Assembly (NCBI RefSeq): GCF_905475345.1
Contig: NC_066586.1
Coordinates: forward strand, 11,169,400-11,233,399
From: Vespula vulgaris
Taxonomy: Eukaryota; Arthropoda; Insecta; Hymenoptera; Vespidae
Direction of reading: 5' to 3'
Length of the DNA stretch: 64,000 nt
Shown here: positions 1 to 11,851 of the stretch, one piece after another
Layout of the letters: every line of letters begins with the position of its first letter
Position numbering within the stretch: the first letter of the stretch is position 1
Translations under genes and position numbers: made by a program
Notes under the pieces: generated by a model
The model's database searches: none
Told to the model about the DNA's origin: nothing
The model's input: only the letters and a program-made list of their open reading frames with translations

Positions 1-677
1 GTTACATATTCTTAGCAATCGATACTTTCTACGTGAAATAGCATGTCTTCTATTTTTAAAAATAAACTGAAATAAACAAATCATTATAAGTTAACAGCTT
101 CAAATAGTTTCGTTAGAGCATTGAACTATTAATTTTTATTGAAAACGAACGTATTCTTACGTGGAAAGAAATTTAACATTCTCTCGTATTTTTAAACTTA
201 CGATATTTTTAAACATGTTAACGCATTATGAAAATAATTACAAATAAAATCTAATTACAGAAATGTGACATTTAAAATCCAACAGTTTCTCGTATCGTAA
301 ATAAAAAATACGGAAACAAAAGAATCGTTGTGATGGAGAATGAAACCATATTCTTTTCTTCTTTTTTTTTTATCTTCCAAATGAATATCAAAAAAATGTT
401 TTAATATTTTCAATTCAAGCTCCCAGACAGTTGAATGTAGATGAATGAAAAAAAAGATAGAAGGTAGAAAAACAAGCATTGTTTTAATACTCATCAAAGG
501 TCATGTATAGTAAATAGTACACACACACACATACACAGAAAGTATTAGTTCGAGAATAGACCATCCGTGAAACCTATCGAAGCAGATATCCGAGTGTAAC
601 TCATAGTCATCGGAATGATACAAAATTCACCTGCTCGAACATACTCCTCCTATAATCGTATAAGTGTGCTTCTCTCT

Positions 678-686
<9 letters not shown>

Positions 687-711
<25 letters not shown>
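687..711. repeat. (CT)n microsatellite
   Basis: An uninterrupted CT dinucleotide run inside a wider pyrimidine-rich tract. The Leu/Ser-rich reading frame across it is a by-product of the repeat. Confidence 0.9.
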
Positions 712-717
<6 letters not shown>

Positions 718-3700
718 TTCTCTTTCTTTCTATCTGTTTCTCTCTCACTCTCACTCTATTCATCGACAACGTAGAGTACGGTCGTACGCGAAGTAACACC
801 GATGGTTCTGCGGTTGCACGCAAGCTGAACATTCCCACAGTCACGTTCTACGCACGGAAAAGCCGTCGTGCAAGTCCAACGTATAGAGAGTTTCGATTCT
901 TCAACGATACGCTTGGCAATCCTCGAGAATGAGGGAGGATTGATCTATCGTTGAAGAAAGACAACCTCACGTCTTCACTTTCCTCGAGAATTTCAACGGA
1001 TTTTATACGATTTTTCAAAAAGAATCGTCGAATCTTTTTTTGTTTCTTCTCTTAAAAGAAGAAATTAAAACAATTTTTTTTTTTTAATTTTTACGGTGTA
1101 TGTTACACCATAACATATGGTATGATCGATTAAAATCATATATGAAACGCAATATCGGTCAAATGGTACCCGCATCCTCCCGATAACTGTTTTTATACGA
1201 TACGATTGAAGTTCAAAGGCAGAATTGTTTACAAAATTATGTCAATTGATCGCCAAGATCGTGCGATATGTCGTCGTTGAATTATTTTCTTTTGGGCCAT
1301 GTCAAAGGTCAACGGTCGAGTTTACGTCAACGATTCGCAAATCATTGAAAAACTTCAAAAGGAAATTTAGTGATCATTAATGAAATTATACTACAATTAT
1401 GTGAAAATCTCATATAAAATCTAGAAAAAATGGCAGTAACTTTCCAAAAGAAGTTATGATTATTATTTGATCAATATCATGTTTAATATAATTCTAATCG
1501 ATCGTACTATACGTTACACAAACTCCATACCGTATAACTCTATACTCGATCGAAACGTATCCTATCGAGTAAACAAAACTTTTGTTTCATCAATTTTATT
1601 ATTAAATTTAATACGATTTAATAATAATTAATTAAATGATTAATATTTGTGTATGCAATTTAAAACATTAATATTATGTTTAGATTTATTTTATATAATA
1701 TAATTAATGAATATTAATATCAAATAAATTTAACAAAATAATTCTCGAGTGTATTAGAAAAAATTCTATTGTTGGATAAGATTATTGAATATTATTCTAT
1801 GTTTTGGGTCGTTTCTATTGAAGAAGACGGATTGGAAAAAAGAAAGAAATAGAAAAGAAAACTTCGGCGAATAATCTCACCTTCTAGAATCAAGATAAAA
1901 TCGTTATGAACGATCGATCTTTTCCACCTTCTCTCAGACCATATCCTATATCTTGAATATTAACACGTCGACTATCTCATGCATTTCACGCGCGACTCAC
2001 GCTCGAAGTTCCTCGCACGTTCACGATTCGTACGTGATTCTAATGTACGCTTTCCGTACATGGACGTAATCATTATCACAAAGACGCATGTTCGAATATC
2101 TTGACATAAAACGAATTATCGTTGTACGGGGTCAGACAACAACAGTGATAGAAAATTCCATGAAATGATAATAATCGGTAGAAAGAAGGAATTTTAAATG
2201 TTTCACAAAAGGAAAAAGAAAGAAAAAAAGAAGAATGTAAGTATATACTTAGAAAGCGATCGTTTGTCGTTGATAAAAGCGGTATCTTTAAAGTACCTTT
2301 ATCTCTCTCTCTCTCTCTCTTTTTTTTTTTTTGTAACGAAAGCGTAAACCTCGACACATTACATTCGGATTATCCCATCTCTCGTGGAAGTTGTTGCTAT
2401 CCATGCTTTCGACGGATTCCGTTTTAAGTAGCTCTCTTCCTCTTCCTCTTCTTCTTCAAACTGGATCCATTGAAAGAGAGAAAAAGAAAGAGAGAGAGAG
2501 AAAGAAAAAAAAACGAAAAAGAAGTAGCAGTCAACACGATCAGTAACGACGGCCACCCACCGTATGACCATGCGGACAACTCTCTCAAATCGTACGGGAA
2601 TCCTCTTCTCGATGAGCAAAGTTATCGGTGCATTGAAAGCTTCTCGGTAGTCATACGGTGGTCCGCTATCTTCTTTCCAAGTATTTTTCACGCTTGACAT
2701 CGTCACGTCGTCATCGGTGTAAGTACGTACAACGCAACAACATTCGGACCTTTTACACGTGGCTCTTTAAACGGTTCTCTTACTTCAAGTCTGACTACTT
2801 AACGCGTGATATCCTTATGCGTTTATTCATTTATGCGAACATAGTTGAGTTCCTTCAACGGAAATTGCTCTTTTTCCTTTCCTTCTTTTGATTCTTCTTT
2901 TTTCGTTCACTCGGAGAATCACTTTTAATACTTTGATGCAGTTATTTTCAATCCATAATTAATACACTTTATATGTGTATGTATATATATATTTTTTTAT
3001 TAAATTTTCATAATTCCGTTCAAATGAAATTTACGATCTTTTATTGTCGAATTTCAAAAGCCATTATTAATATCTATTCTATATTAATATTATACATCGT
3101 TAGATTAAGTTTGAATAATTTAATTTCTAATTATCAAATTTATTCGAATTATTGTTCGAATTGTCTTTAGAATTACGTACATTTGTACGTTGTTATTATA
3201 TTATTGTATTATTATTGAAGCATATTTAACGAATGAAATAGTCGTTATAAACGAAGAAGAAAGATCGTTAAAACAGAAAAGAATTACGTGTATAGAAAAG
3301 ATCTTTGAGAGAAGATTCGAGAAGAGAGAGAAACGAGAAGCAACCACTGGATTCTCCGACACGCCTGACTTCCGGTGGCGATAGTAAACGTACGGCTGAC
3401 CGGATTTCAGACTCGTTCCTCTTCTTCGTCCCCAGCGGCTACCTCGATATTCTTGTCCCGTTCAAGCTGTCGGTCGTAACGAAAGACCGCGGAATACTTC
3501 TCGTGCTACCGAAGGGGCCATCGATCTTGCTAAGCTGATAACCATAGTAAGAGGATAAAACTTTGACGACTATATATATCTACGATATTGAACGATTTTG
3601 TTCTCTTCGCGATAAGAAAAGAATTTTTACGCGCTGCCAGTTATTTATTCGAAAACTTTCATGATTTTTCGTTTCCTTTCGTTTTTTTTCTTTTTTTTTT

Positions 3701-4723
3701 TTTTGTATAACACATATTGACTATTTACCAATGATATGACCATTTGACGCATTTCGTGATCTATTTCAGAAAAAAGAAAAACAAACAAACAGTTACAAGG
3801 TCACATTTTTATTGATCTTACTCATGGAGTTATTTATAATTATGATCTCATAAACGTCTTTAAAAGACACCTATAAACGTTTTAAATGAAATGTGTAAAG
3901 AAAAAAAAAGGCAAAGAACAAACGAGAAAAAAAAGAAAACGAAAAACTATTTAACTACAAGTTCGTTTATTTTTACAATACGTATCTCGGGATAGGCGTT
4001 TCTTCGTGATTTGAGAATTATTGCACCAGTATAACCGTGCGAAGTTTCTTATTCTTGTCCAGTAAGATCGTTCGAGCTCGTGGGAGGGACACGACGTGAG
4101 AAATGGCGAAGAAATGCAACGGACGGCCGCAAAACGCATAAACGCCAATCCCGATAGTACTCAATGTGTCCAGTCATAATATCCAGGATGGTGATTCTCA
4201 TAATTCTACTTGTTGGTTGCGCAACTCGAGGATCGAAGTGTCGTCTCGACGTTTCTTTCGACGTTACTTATACACACGCGTACACATATGTCCATAATAT
4301 TCGTATACGTATATTTAAAAATACATATTAACTGTCTATCTATACACGTATGCGTAGTTTATACATACACATATGTATGCACATACGTTTAACACACTCA
4401 TTTATACACATATATGAATATATACGCATTCGCATATATGTATAAATATATACGTATACCTATAGATTTATACGGTATATATGATATATACGTAAGTACT
4501 CGATCGTTTTGGAATCCCATCAGTGGGATTATCGAAAGGATTACGGAACCGAGATGTAGAGAAGCGAATGTTTACAAGGTTTCAACTTGTTTCCTTCCGG
4601 CGAAGTGAAACGACTCTCAGGTTTGCGCCACGAACGACCTTGGGAGATCATGGTCGATGAGTCAACGTGAGTTTGACCGTGGGATTGGTTCTTAAGTTTC
4701 TCCATTATCACCTTACCAACGCG

Positions 4724-4733
4724 TTCGTCGTCT

Positions 4734-4764
<31 letters not shown>

Positions 4765-4772
4765 AGTCGTAG
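4724..4772. repeat. (GTC)n trinucleotide repeat
   Basis: A GTC/GAC triplet run with a few interruptions. On the minus strand it translates as polyaspartate inside an otherwise mixed-composition open frame at about 4541-4888. The frame has no recognisable homology, so I treat the repeat as a microsatellite. Confidence 0.85.
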
Positions 4773-5527
4773 TCTTCGTTTGTCATGGCACAACGAGATG
4801 CTGATTCTACGGGTCTTTGAATCAAGCAGACTTGCTTGGAACATCGTTTCCTTTGTAACGAATCGATTTTCCAACACGTATAGTCCATGTATTATATCTT
4901 TACACGTTCTTACCGTCATTCGATCGATTTGGATTTTTCTTTTTCTTTATTTAATAAACTTCGTGGAAAGAATTATAAAATTTATGAAAAATTGCATTGG
5001 CTTATTTTTTACATAGATAAATTATATTACAAAAAAAAATAGAAAGAAAGAAATGTCATATATATTAAAAAATATTCTAAAATATAAATTATGCGTGATA
5101 TTTGTTTTAGTATTGTTACTCTTCATTATTTGTAAATTTATACAAACTTCATTGACTTATATACATCCATAATGTACGTCGATCAATATCGGTAATAAAG
5201 ATGCAACTAGTTACGCTTTTTAATTACACGAAGATCCTTCAAACGAGGAGATACTCTTGATATGTGGAACACACGGTATATCACGTACGGTTTTACATGA
5301 ATGAAACTATCGTGGGAAGAATGCTCGTTGCAGTATCTATCGAAAGAATATAATTAACGTCGATTTGCATCGCCTCGTTCTCGATACGCGATTCGTAACG
5401 TGTATTACTCCATCGTAAATCAATTAATACGAACAATCTCTTGATTATGAAAATTCATCGTCGTATTTAGAAGAGCTTACTAGAGTTTACGATTATTATT
5501 TATATTTTATTATCTTCCTCTTGATAT

Positions 5528-6075
5528 ACGAGCTTGTTTCTGATATAAAACCACTTTGATTACAGAATCATCGTTTTTATACACATGTTAAGTGTTATTT
5601 GTTTTTATTTTTATTACTTACACTTCATGACAATTATATTTTACAGTTTATTATGTTATGTGAACTTGTTTAAGATATGAAACTACTTCGATTACGGAAT
5701 TATCACGTCTAAATACGCATCGAATATATATTTATTATTTGTTTTCTTTTTTTTTTATTTATTTATACCTTGCGACTATTATTTGTACAATAGTTCATAA
5801 TTCTTTTTTCTCTATTCGCTACAAGTCGTAAAACAATTTTGTCAGTTCTAAAAATAAGTCGAGTATCTATTTATTTGTTTATAATTTTATTGTTTATACC
5901 TTATAACTGTTATTATCTTTCTCTTACTAAGAAGTCGTTTTAAATACAAAGCCATTTCGATTGCACTGTCATCGATTCTTAAAACTAGCAGTGAAATCCA
6001 TATTTATTAGCCATTCTCTTTCTCTTTCAATGAGTATTACAAGTCATAAAAACTTTTTTTTCGATTACCCGTGTA
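5528..6075. repeat. degenerate tandem repeat, unit about 133 bp
   Basis: A motif consisting of a Y-rich stretch, GATTAC or GATTGC and then a TCATCG-like end recurs at about 5551-5573, 5683-5707 and 5950-5975. The first two are 132 bp apart and the next is 269 bp on, i.e. two units. Weaker copies sharing an ACAAGTCRTAAAA word fall at about 5821 and 6041. Between them lie similar T-rich segments containing TTATTTGTTT and TATACCTT words. Copies have diverged a lot, so the array is old. Role unknown. Confidence 0.55.
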
Positions 6076-7180
6076 ATTGCTTAGAGAGAAAGAGAGAGAA
6101 AAAAGAAAAGCAATAATATTTGTTTAGACGAAAAATCGTAGTTGTATTTTCTAGTAAATCGATGTAATTTCTCTTTCTTTCTCTCTCATCTGTGAAGAAT
6201 CACCGGCGTTCTCTCTCGCGTCAAAGCAATCGGAAGGATCTACAAGAGCGTGGGTTTCCCCATAAAACACGCGCGACTGACTACACGTCACCTTGAAATC
6301 GAGACCCGCATTATGCAGGTCGCCGCTACTTGGCCCTGTATATCTTTACGAAACATTTTCTCACCCACGTCTGTGTATGCACACATTCGACTTCAATCTC
6401 GTGAATCTTTTTCTCGCTTTTACATATTCTGGTACTCATGATAGTACCTAAGAAGAATGCGTACAGATATTTTTCTTCTTTCCTTTCTTTCCTTTTTTTT
6501 CTTTTTTAACAAACGGATAAATTCGTGAAGTAGAAAAAGATCAGTACCGGTGTCTTATTTTTTGTTGTTTATGGGAAACTTACTAAAAATTTTTCACCCT
6601 CTTTTTATATATATAAACAGAATCAGATGTAAGAAGTTGTAATAAATTTCGTTATTTAATTATAAATTGATAATTTCTCTATGTATTCTATATAAATAAT
6701 TTTGTATAAAAGAATATTAATAACTTTTTAATTTTACGTTTTCTATAATTTTTGTTAAACGGGTAATCGATTTTAGAAGAGTAAATTCATTATTCCTATT
6801 TTCCACAAATATAATTTTTCAATTGTTTCCACGTACAAAAATATATTTGAATAAATCCCAGTGAATTGTGTATACCATTAAATATGCATAATACTAGGAA
6901 CGCTTCGATGAGTTATACACACCAAATAATCGATTTAACTTTTTACTTACTCTTCCCTCTTCGATAATTCATTAATGTTTACCTTAGAAAATCCAAAAAT
7001 ATTTTCTTTCCAAACAATGAATCTGAACAAAGTATTACTAAAATATAAATGATTTAAAACGAAAGAAAAAGAAAAAAAAATGAATTATCATCTTAAAATG
7101 ATCTAACGTATTTGATTTGTTTCATCAATGAAAACATTTTGATACGTGCAGACTTAATCGGTAAATTCTATTCGGGTCGA
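6076..7180. other. gene-free AT-rich stretch
   Basis: No coding exon is seen. A GC-richer patch around 6190-6400 contains only short frames on the plus strand with no recognisable domain. The rest is AT-rich filler with homopolymer runs. Confidence 0.6.
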
Positions 7181-7510
7181 TGTTAATCAACGTTGAAGGG
7201 TTCGTAGAGAAGGGTCAGATCAGAGGGCATCGGCGTTAACTTTGGGCAAGCTTCCGTTGAAGGGTCGCGTTGCAACGAGCACAGTCTGTAGCAAAGTGAC
7301 GCTTGGAATGCACGGAATGTGCAACAGGCTTCTCGACGAGCGCTCTGGCTACGGTCATTCGTGCCAAATACCTTCGAGGGCCCAATCCCTCTTCGAGCTC
7401 GCCGTTCCACCAACGGTCGTTCGATTCGACGACGATACACGATCATCCTCTTCGTCATCGTCGCATTTACTGGTACGCCTCTTCGAAAATACCACGACGA
7501 AATAGAGGGT
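7181..7510. other. GC-rich island, function unknown
   Basis: This block stands out from its AT-rich surroundings and is dense in CpG. Long frames are open on both strands at once (minus 7183-7587, and three overlapping plus frames from 7242, 7303 and 7319), which GC-richness alone can explain. No domain is recognised. It could be a conserved regulatory element or a UTR exon. It lies directly upstream of a tandem-repeat array. Confidence 0.4.
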
Positions 7511-7529
7511 GAAATTTTAATGTCAACTG

Positions 7530-8945
7530 ATCCTCGATCCAAAGGGGTAATTCTATCTCGTCGTATTTTGAATCGATCGAAGTCCATTCTTAACGTTCGA
7601 ACGATTGGAATTTGTTTCGAATATTCTATGAGAACGTCATTCGAATCGATTTTTTTTCTAAGTTAATTCTTTTTTTTTTATTCTTCTTCTTTTTCTTACG
7701 AATTATTTTCATCGTGTCGATCAAAATTTCTATTATTCGCGATCAACGTTACTAGAGTAATATAAATCGGTACAAGTCAGATTCAAGAACTTAATTAAAT
7801 TTAATGATGAAATAATGAATTAAATTTAGATTATATAATTTATAATAATTTAAATAATAAATTAAATTAAAATTAAAGAAAATAACTAAATTAAATTTAA
7901 TGGTGAAATAATCTCGAGCTTCATTTTTTTCGTTTTTTTATTTTGGCTGAATCTCTAGTCGAAAAAGAAGTTCGATCTTGTTTTTCGAATCGATCCGAGT
8001 CCATTCTTGACACGTTCGAACGATTGGAACTCCTTTCGAATATACTATGCGACTATGATTTGAATTAATTTCTAAGATTAGAAGGATTTTCTAAGTTCTT
8101 TCTTCTTTTTCTTTTCTTGCAAGTTATCATCATCGATTTGATTGGAATCTTAATTATTCACAATTAGTATGATTTTAGACTAATATAATTCGATAAGAAT
8201 CAGATATAGATAATTATTCGAAGAATATTTTGGGTAATATTGAAATTTGAAATAATTTCGAATTTTGTCTTTTTCTTTTTAAAATTTTGACTCGTCCTCG
8301 ACTCAAAAAGAAAGTTCGATCTCGTCGTATATTGAATCGTTCGCAGTTCGTTCTTGACGTTCGAACGATTGGAATTCGTTTGAAGTACGCTATGCGTCGT
8401 GATTCGAATTGATTTTTAAAATAGAAAGGATTTTCTAAATTTGTTCTCTCTCTTTTTTTATAAATTATTTTCATTCATTCGATTAGAATTTTAATTATTC
8501 GTCATTAGCATGATTGGAGTATACTATGATACTAGATTTAGATAATTATGTCTCAATTTATAAACAAGATGTTAGTCGATCGAAAGATATTTTGGAAAAT
8601 ATTGAAATTAGAAACAATTTTGAATGAATCTTCTTCTTTATAAAATTTCGACTAATATTCAAGCCAAAAGAGAAGTGTTGACTTGGTTGTATTTAGAATA
8701 GATCGTAGTTCATTCTTGACGTTCAAATGAATTAGAATTCATTTGGTGTATGCCGTACGACGTGATTCGAATTAATTTTTAGGAGATAGCGTCTATTTTC
8801 TAAGTCTGTTCTTGCTATTTTTATGAATTATTTTCATCGATTCGATTAGAATCTTAATTATTCGCGATTAACATGATTTTAAACTAATATAACTCTATAC
8901 AAATCAGATTTAGAAACTTAGCTAATTAAATTTACAAACAATATT
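7530..8945. repeat. four degenerate tandem copies of a 345-420 bp unit
   Basis: A core word close to ACGTTCGAACGATTGGAA begins at about 7593, 8012, 8357 and 8719 (spacings 419, 345 and 362 bp). Each copy is preceded by a TCGATCTCGTCGTATTTTGAATCG-like segment in variant form. Each is followed in the same order by a TTATTTTCATCGATTCGAT-like segment, a TTAATTATTCGCGATTA-like segment and a CAGATTTAGA segment. The collinear order of four shared blocks shows true tandem duplication followed by heavy divergence. No open frame is conserved between copies, so a non-coding array is likely. Confidence 0.75.
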
Positions 8946-9100
8946 CATGGTAATCAACTGATTAACCTTGTTATATGTTAATTAAATCAATTTTTTCTTT
9001 TTTTAATTACATTCACAATTGAATATATATATATAATATACGAAAATATATTCATTTTATTTTTAATTGAATTCAAAATATCAAGTAGTAACGGAAAAAA
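8946..9100. other. AT-rich spacer
   Basis: Short AT-rich spacer between the tandem array and the next GC-richer block. Nothing coding is seen. Confidence 0.5.
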
Positions 9101-9335
9101 GTCGTTTTAGTGTGTTATAAATGCGGTGTTAGGTATGTCGATTGGCATACGTGTCTCGTTTCAAGTCGACGCACTGTTGATTCGTCAGCATTGCTGTACT
9201 AATTACGCGTGTGCTGGCCCGGTATACCGGTTCACAAGTTAACAATGGCCATTCCCCATTCACTGGACGCATTTGGCGAAGCGGCCAACGGTACGGGGCT
9301 TAAACCGAATGGTCAAACATTTTGTGTGCGTTAAG
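9100..9335 (+). promoter_or_regulatory. GC-richer block with palindrome and Grainyhead-like site
   Basis: This island contains a perfect 12-bp palindrome, CCGGTATACCGG, at 9219-9230. It runs into ACCGGTT, which resembles the Grainyhead/CP2 binding word. A short open frame of 29 codons with a strong start context (AACAATGG) lies at 9245-9334. The block sits 2.5 kb upstream of the first sure SIPA1L exon and is followed by a GA microsatellite. It may be a promoter or enhancer region of that gene, but nothing proves it. Confidence 0.3.
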
Positions 9336-9345
9336 AAAGAGAGGG

Positions 9346-9374
<29 letters not shown>
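9336..9374. repeat. GA-rich microsatellite
   Basis: An imperfect GA/GAAA tract directly after the GC-richer block. GA tracts near insect promoters can bind GAGA-type factors, but this is only suggestive. Confidence 0.6.
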
Positions 9375-9377
<3 letters not shown>

Positions 9378-9558
9378 AGGAAACAGCAGGTGCACAATAA
9401 AAGTCTATGTATGTGTATGTTGTGTGTTCACGAACGTGCGTATGACCATAGAGAGAGGGAGAGTAAACCACCGGTCATTTCGCATCAAAGAAGACAACAA
9501 TAAACGTTCCTCTCTCATTGTGGCAGTGAAACGAAGCTAATTAACGTTTCTCTCGGAA

Positions 9559-9600
9559 ATGGAGTCCCAGACGGCGCCATCTCGAATACCAACGGATCAT
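9559..9600 (+). CDS. candidate first coding exon of the SIPA1L-like gene
   Basis: An ATG in good context (GGAAATGG) opens a 14-codon frame that ends exactly at a GT (CAT|GTATTT) in phase 0. The first sure SIPA1L exon begins in phase 0 at 11852, so the two could be joined without a frame break. The encoded N-terminus would be MESQTAPSRIPTDH. Against it, the donor lacks a G at position +5, and nothing in the peptide is recognisable. An alternative is that translation starts at the Met codon at 11861 with only untranslated exons upstream. Confidence 0.25.
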
Positions 9601-9863
9601 GTATTTTTGTCAGAACCATTTTTCTCTTTCTTCGGGGTTAAAAAATTGACTACATCTACTACGTTAATTGATAATTATTATGTTGGATACTTTACAGATC
9701 ATTAGCGACTGAATATCAGAAGCTATATTCATTTTAAATATTTAGGTAATATTATTAATATCCAATTTTTATTTAATAGGATTTAGTATTTATTTATTTA
9801 TATATTTTAATAATATACTATTTATTAAAAAATTATTATATTTTTTATTTGTTGACATATTGC

Positions 9864-9921
<58 letters not shown>

Positions 9922-11851
9922 CAATGTAATCAAACAAATGATAAATATGATTAGTCACATTTTTTACTTAGGCTACTTTCATAATCACAAAAACACATAT
10001 GTTTTATATTTTATTATAATCCATATTTTTTATAAATATATTCCATATTTATAAAAAACAAAAATCATAAAGAATCATTAAATCGACATATTTTTTTATC
10101 TACATATGATCGTACGATCTACATATCGCGATTGGATCATCGACTAGAGCATGAATCAATGAAACAAACGTGATTCATCCTACTCGAGTCATTCGATCGT
10201 AAACGTTACAGACGAACACGTTCACGGTTACATTCCTGATAATAATTTAAACTTGGTATACCGTTTTATCGGATCGAATTTGATGTATCGTAATTCTGTT
10301 TTGACATTACCATAAGAAATCTTAAAGAAACAAGATCGACCTTGTTGTTGTGGCAACGTGTATCGATCGAAAAGAAAAAACCTGTAAAGAGCAGCATTCA
10401 TCGTTCGATGGGAAAAAAAAGAGCAATGATTTAAAAGTAGACATATACACGGAATAATGATATATATTATATATTACAGTTAAGCTATGTTTTTTTAAGT
10501 AATAATTATATTGTCGATCTTCTTTGAAAGATTTGTTAATTATTTGTTTTGACCGAAAAAAGATTACAAAAATGAATAAGACGACATGGTTCAACGATAC
10601 ATTATTTTCATCAAAGCAATATCATTTACTATTGCACACATTGGTTTCGTCGAAACTTGTACATTTAAATGAGAAAAATAATTATATATTTCTGACAAAT
10701 AACAGTGATTTTAAATCTTCTAGAAAGTTTTAAAGTACACAGTTTTAAAATCAATCATGATTTTATTTCTTATATAATAATACTTTTAAATAATGATATC
10801 ACATCGTTTTCAAAAAATAATTTTTGTTACAATTATACAATAATTTGATATAATTTTTGTTTTGAATAAAATATAGTAATGTGAGCATAGACTTTTCATA
10901 GTAATAGTGAGATTTTTAGGTACAATTTTTTTATACAATATTACAAAAATTCTATCGTATGAATGAATGAAACTCATATGCGTTTATTCTACCCTTGAGA
11001 CGTATCGAGTGACATACACGTAGACGTACTTACAGAAAGAAAAGAAGAAGGGCTCGACGATACTAATTAGCCGCTCTACTTTGTACTTATTTAAAGGCAC
11101 TTAATTCTGCTTCCTAGTTATAAGACTCAGCTTTAATTGTTCGATCGTTTTTATCTTTGAAAATTAATAAAAAAACAAAAATAAGGAAAAAGAAAAAAAT
11201 AACTAATACTCTGATCTTGATGTTAATGATCGATTATGCGAACAATACAACGTTTTTTTTTTTACTCATTATTTCGTATATATAATGCAGAAAGATGAAA
11301 CTTTATTGACGATTATTTCGAATGAAAAGATAGGGAACAATTCATATCATTGATAAAGGCAAATTTCATGGTTCATTATGTGCTTATTAACGGCTAATTA
11401 ACGTACGCAAGGGAAACATCGATTATAAAAGACTATACGCGATACGTTTGTTTAATAATGCATTAAGAATGTATAAATATTATTGTGTGTATATACATAC
11501 ATACATACATATATATATATATATTCACATATCAATGTATCTTACATTGTATTTATACATTCGAAATATATATACAAATCAGGTCATAACGAATTAATAA
11601 TTTATTGAATTTATTTTATTCCTATATATTTTATCAAATATACTTTATATCATATTTATACAAGTATAAATTCTACATGAAAGAATATTAGAGAAAAAAA
11701 AAGGAGGGAAAGATAATGAATTAATAATTTATTAAATTTATTTTATACCTATGTATAATCAGGTATGTATTTATATCGTGCATGTATACACATACACGGT
11801 ATAAATACGTTATAACGAATTAATAATTGATTGAGTTTATTTGATTTGCAG
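9601..11851. other. AT-rich stretch before the first sure SIPA1L exon
   Basis: No coding exon is visible. It is very AT-rich and contains the TA microsatellite at 9867-9918 and a TACA/TA tract near 11500-11525. If the candidate exon at 9559 is real, this whole stretch is an intron. It ends in a normal TTGATTTGCAG acceptor at 11851. Confidence 0.6.
9867..9918. repeat. (TA)n microsatellite
   Basis: About 26 uninterrupted TA units in AT-rich DNA. Confidence 0.95.

Larger units (their letters stand above)
1..5527. other. gene-free AT-rich DNA with GC-richer islands
   Basis: No conserved protein-coding exon is recognisable here. The background is very AT-rich, with short GC-richer islands near 740-960, 1970-2060, 2520-2760, 3340-3545, 4010-4260 and 4540-4800. 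Several islands carry good-looking splice donors, for example GTAAGT at 2719 and GTGAGT near 4666, so untranslated first exons of the SIPA1L gene downstream are possible. A pure CT run lies at about 687-711. The islands could equally be enhancers. The reading frames in them are short, overlap on both strands and match no family I know. Confidence 0.6.
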
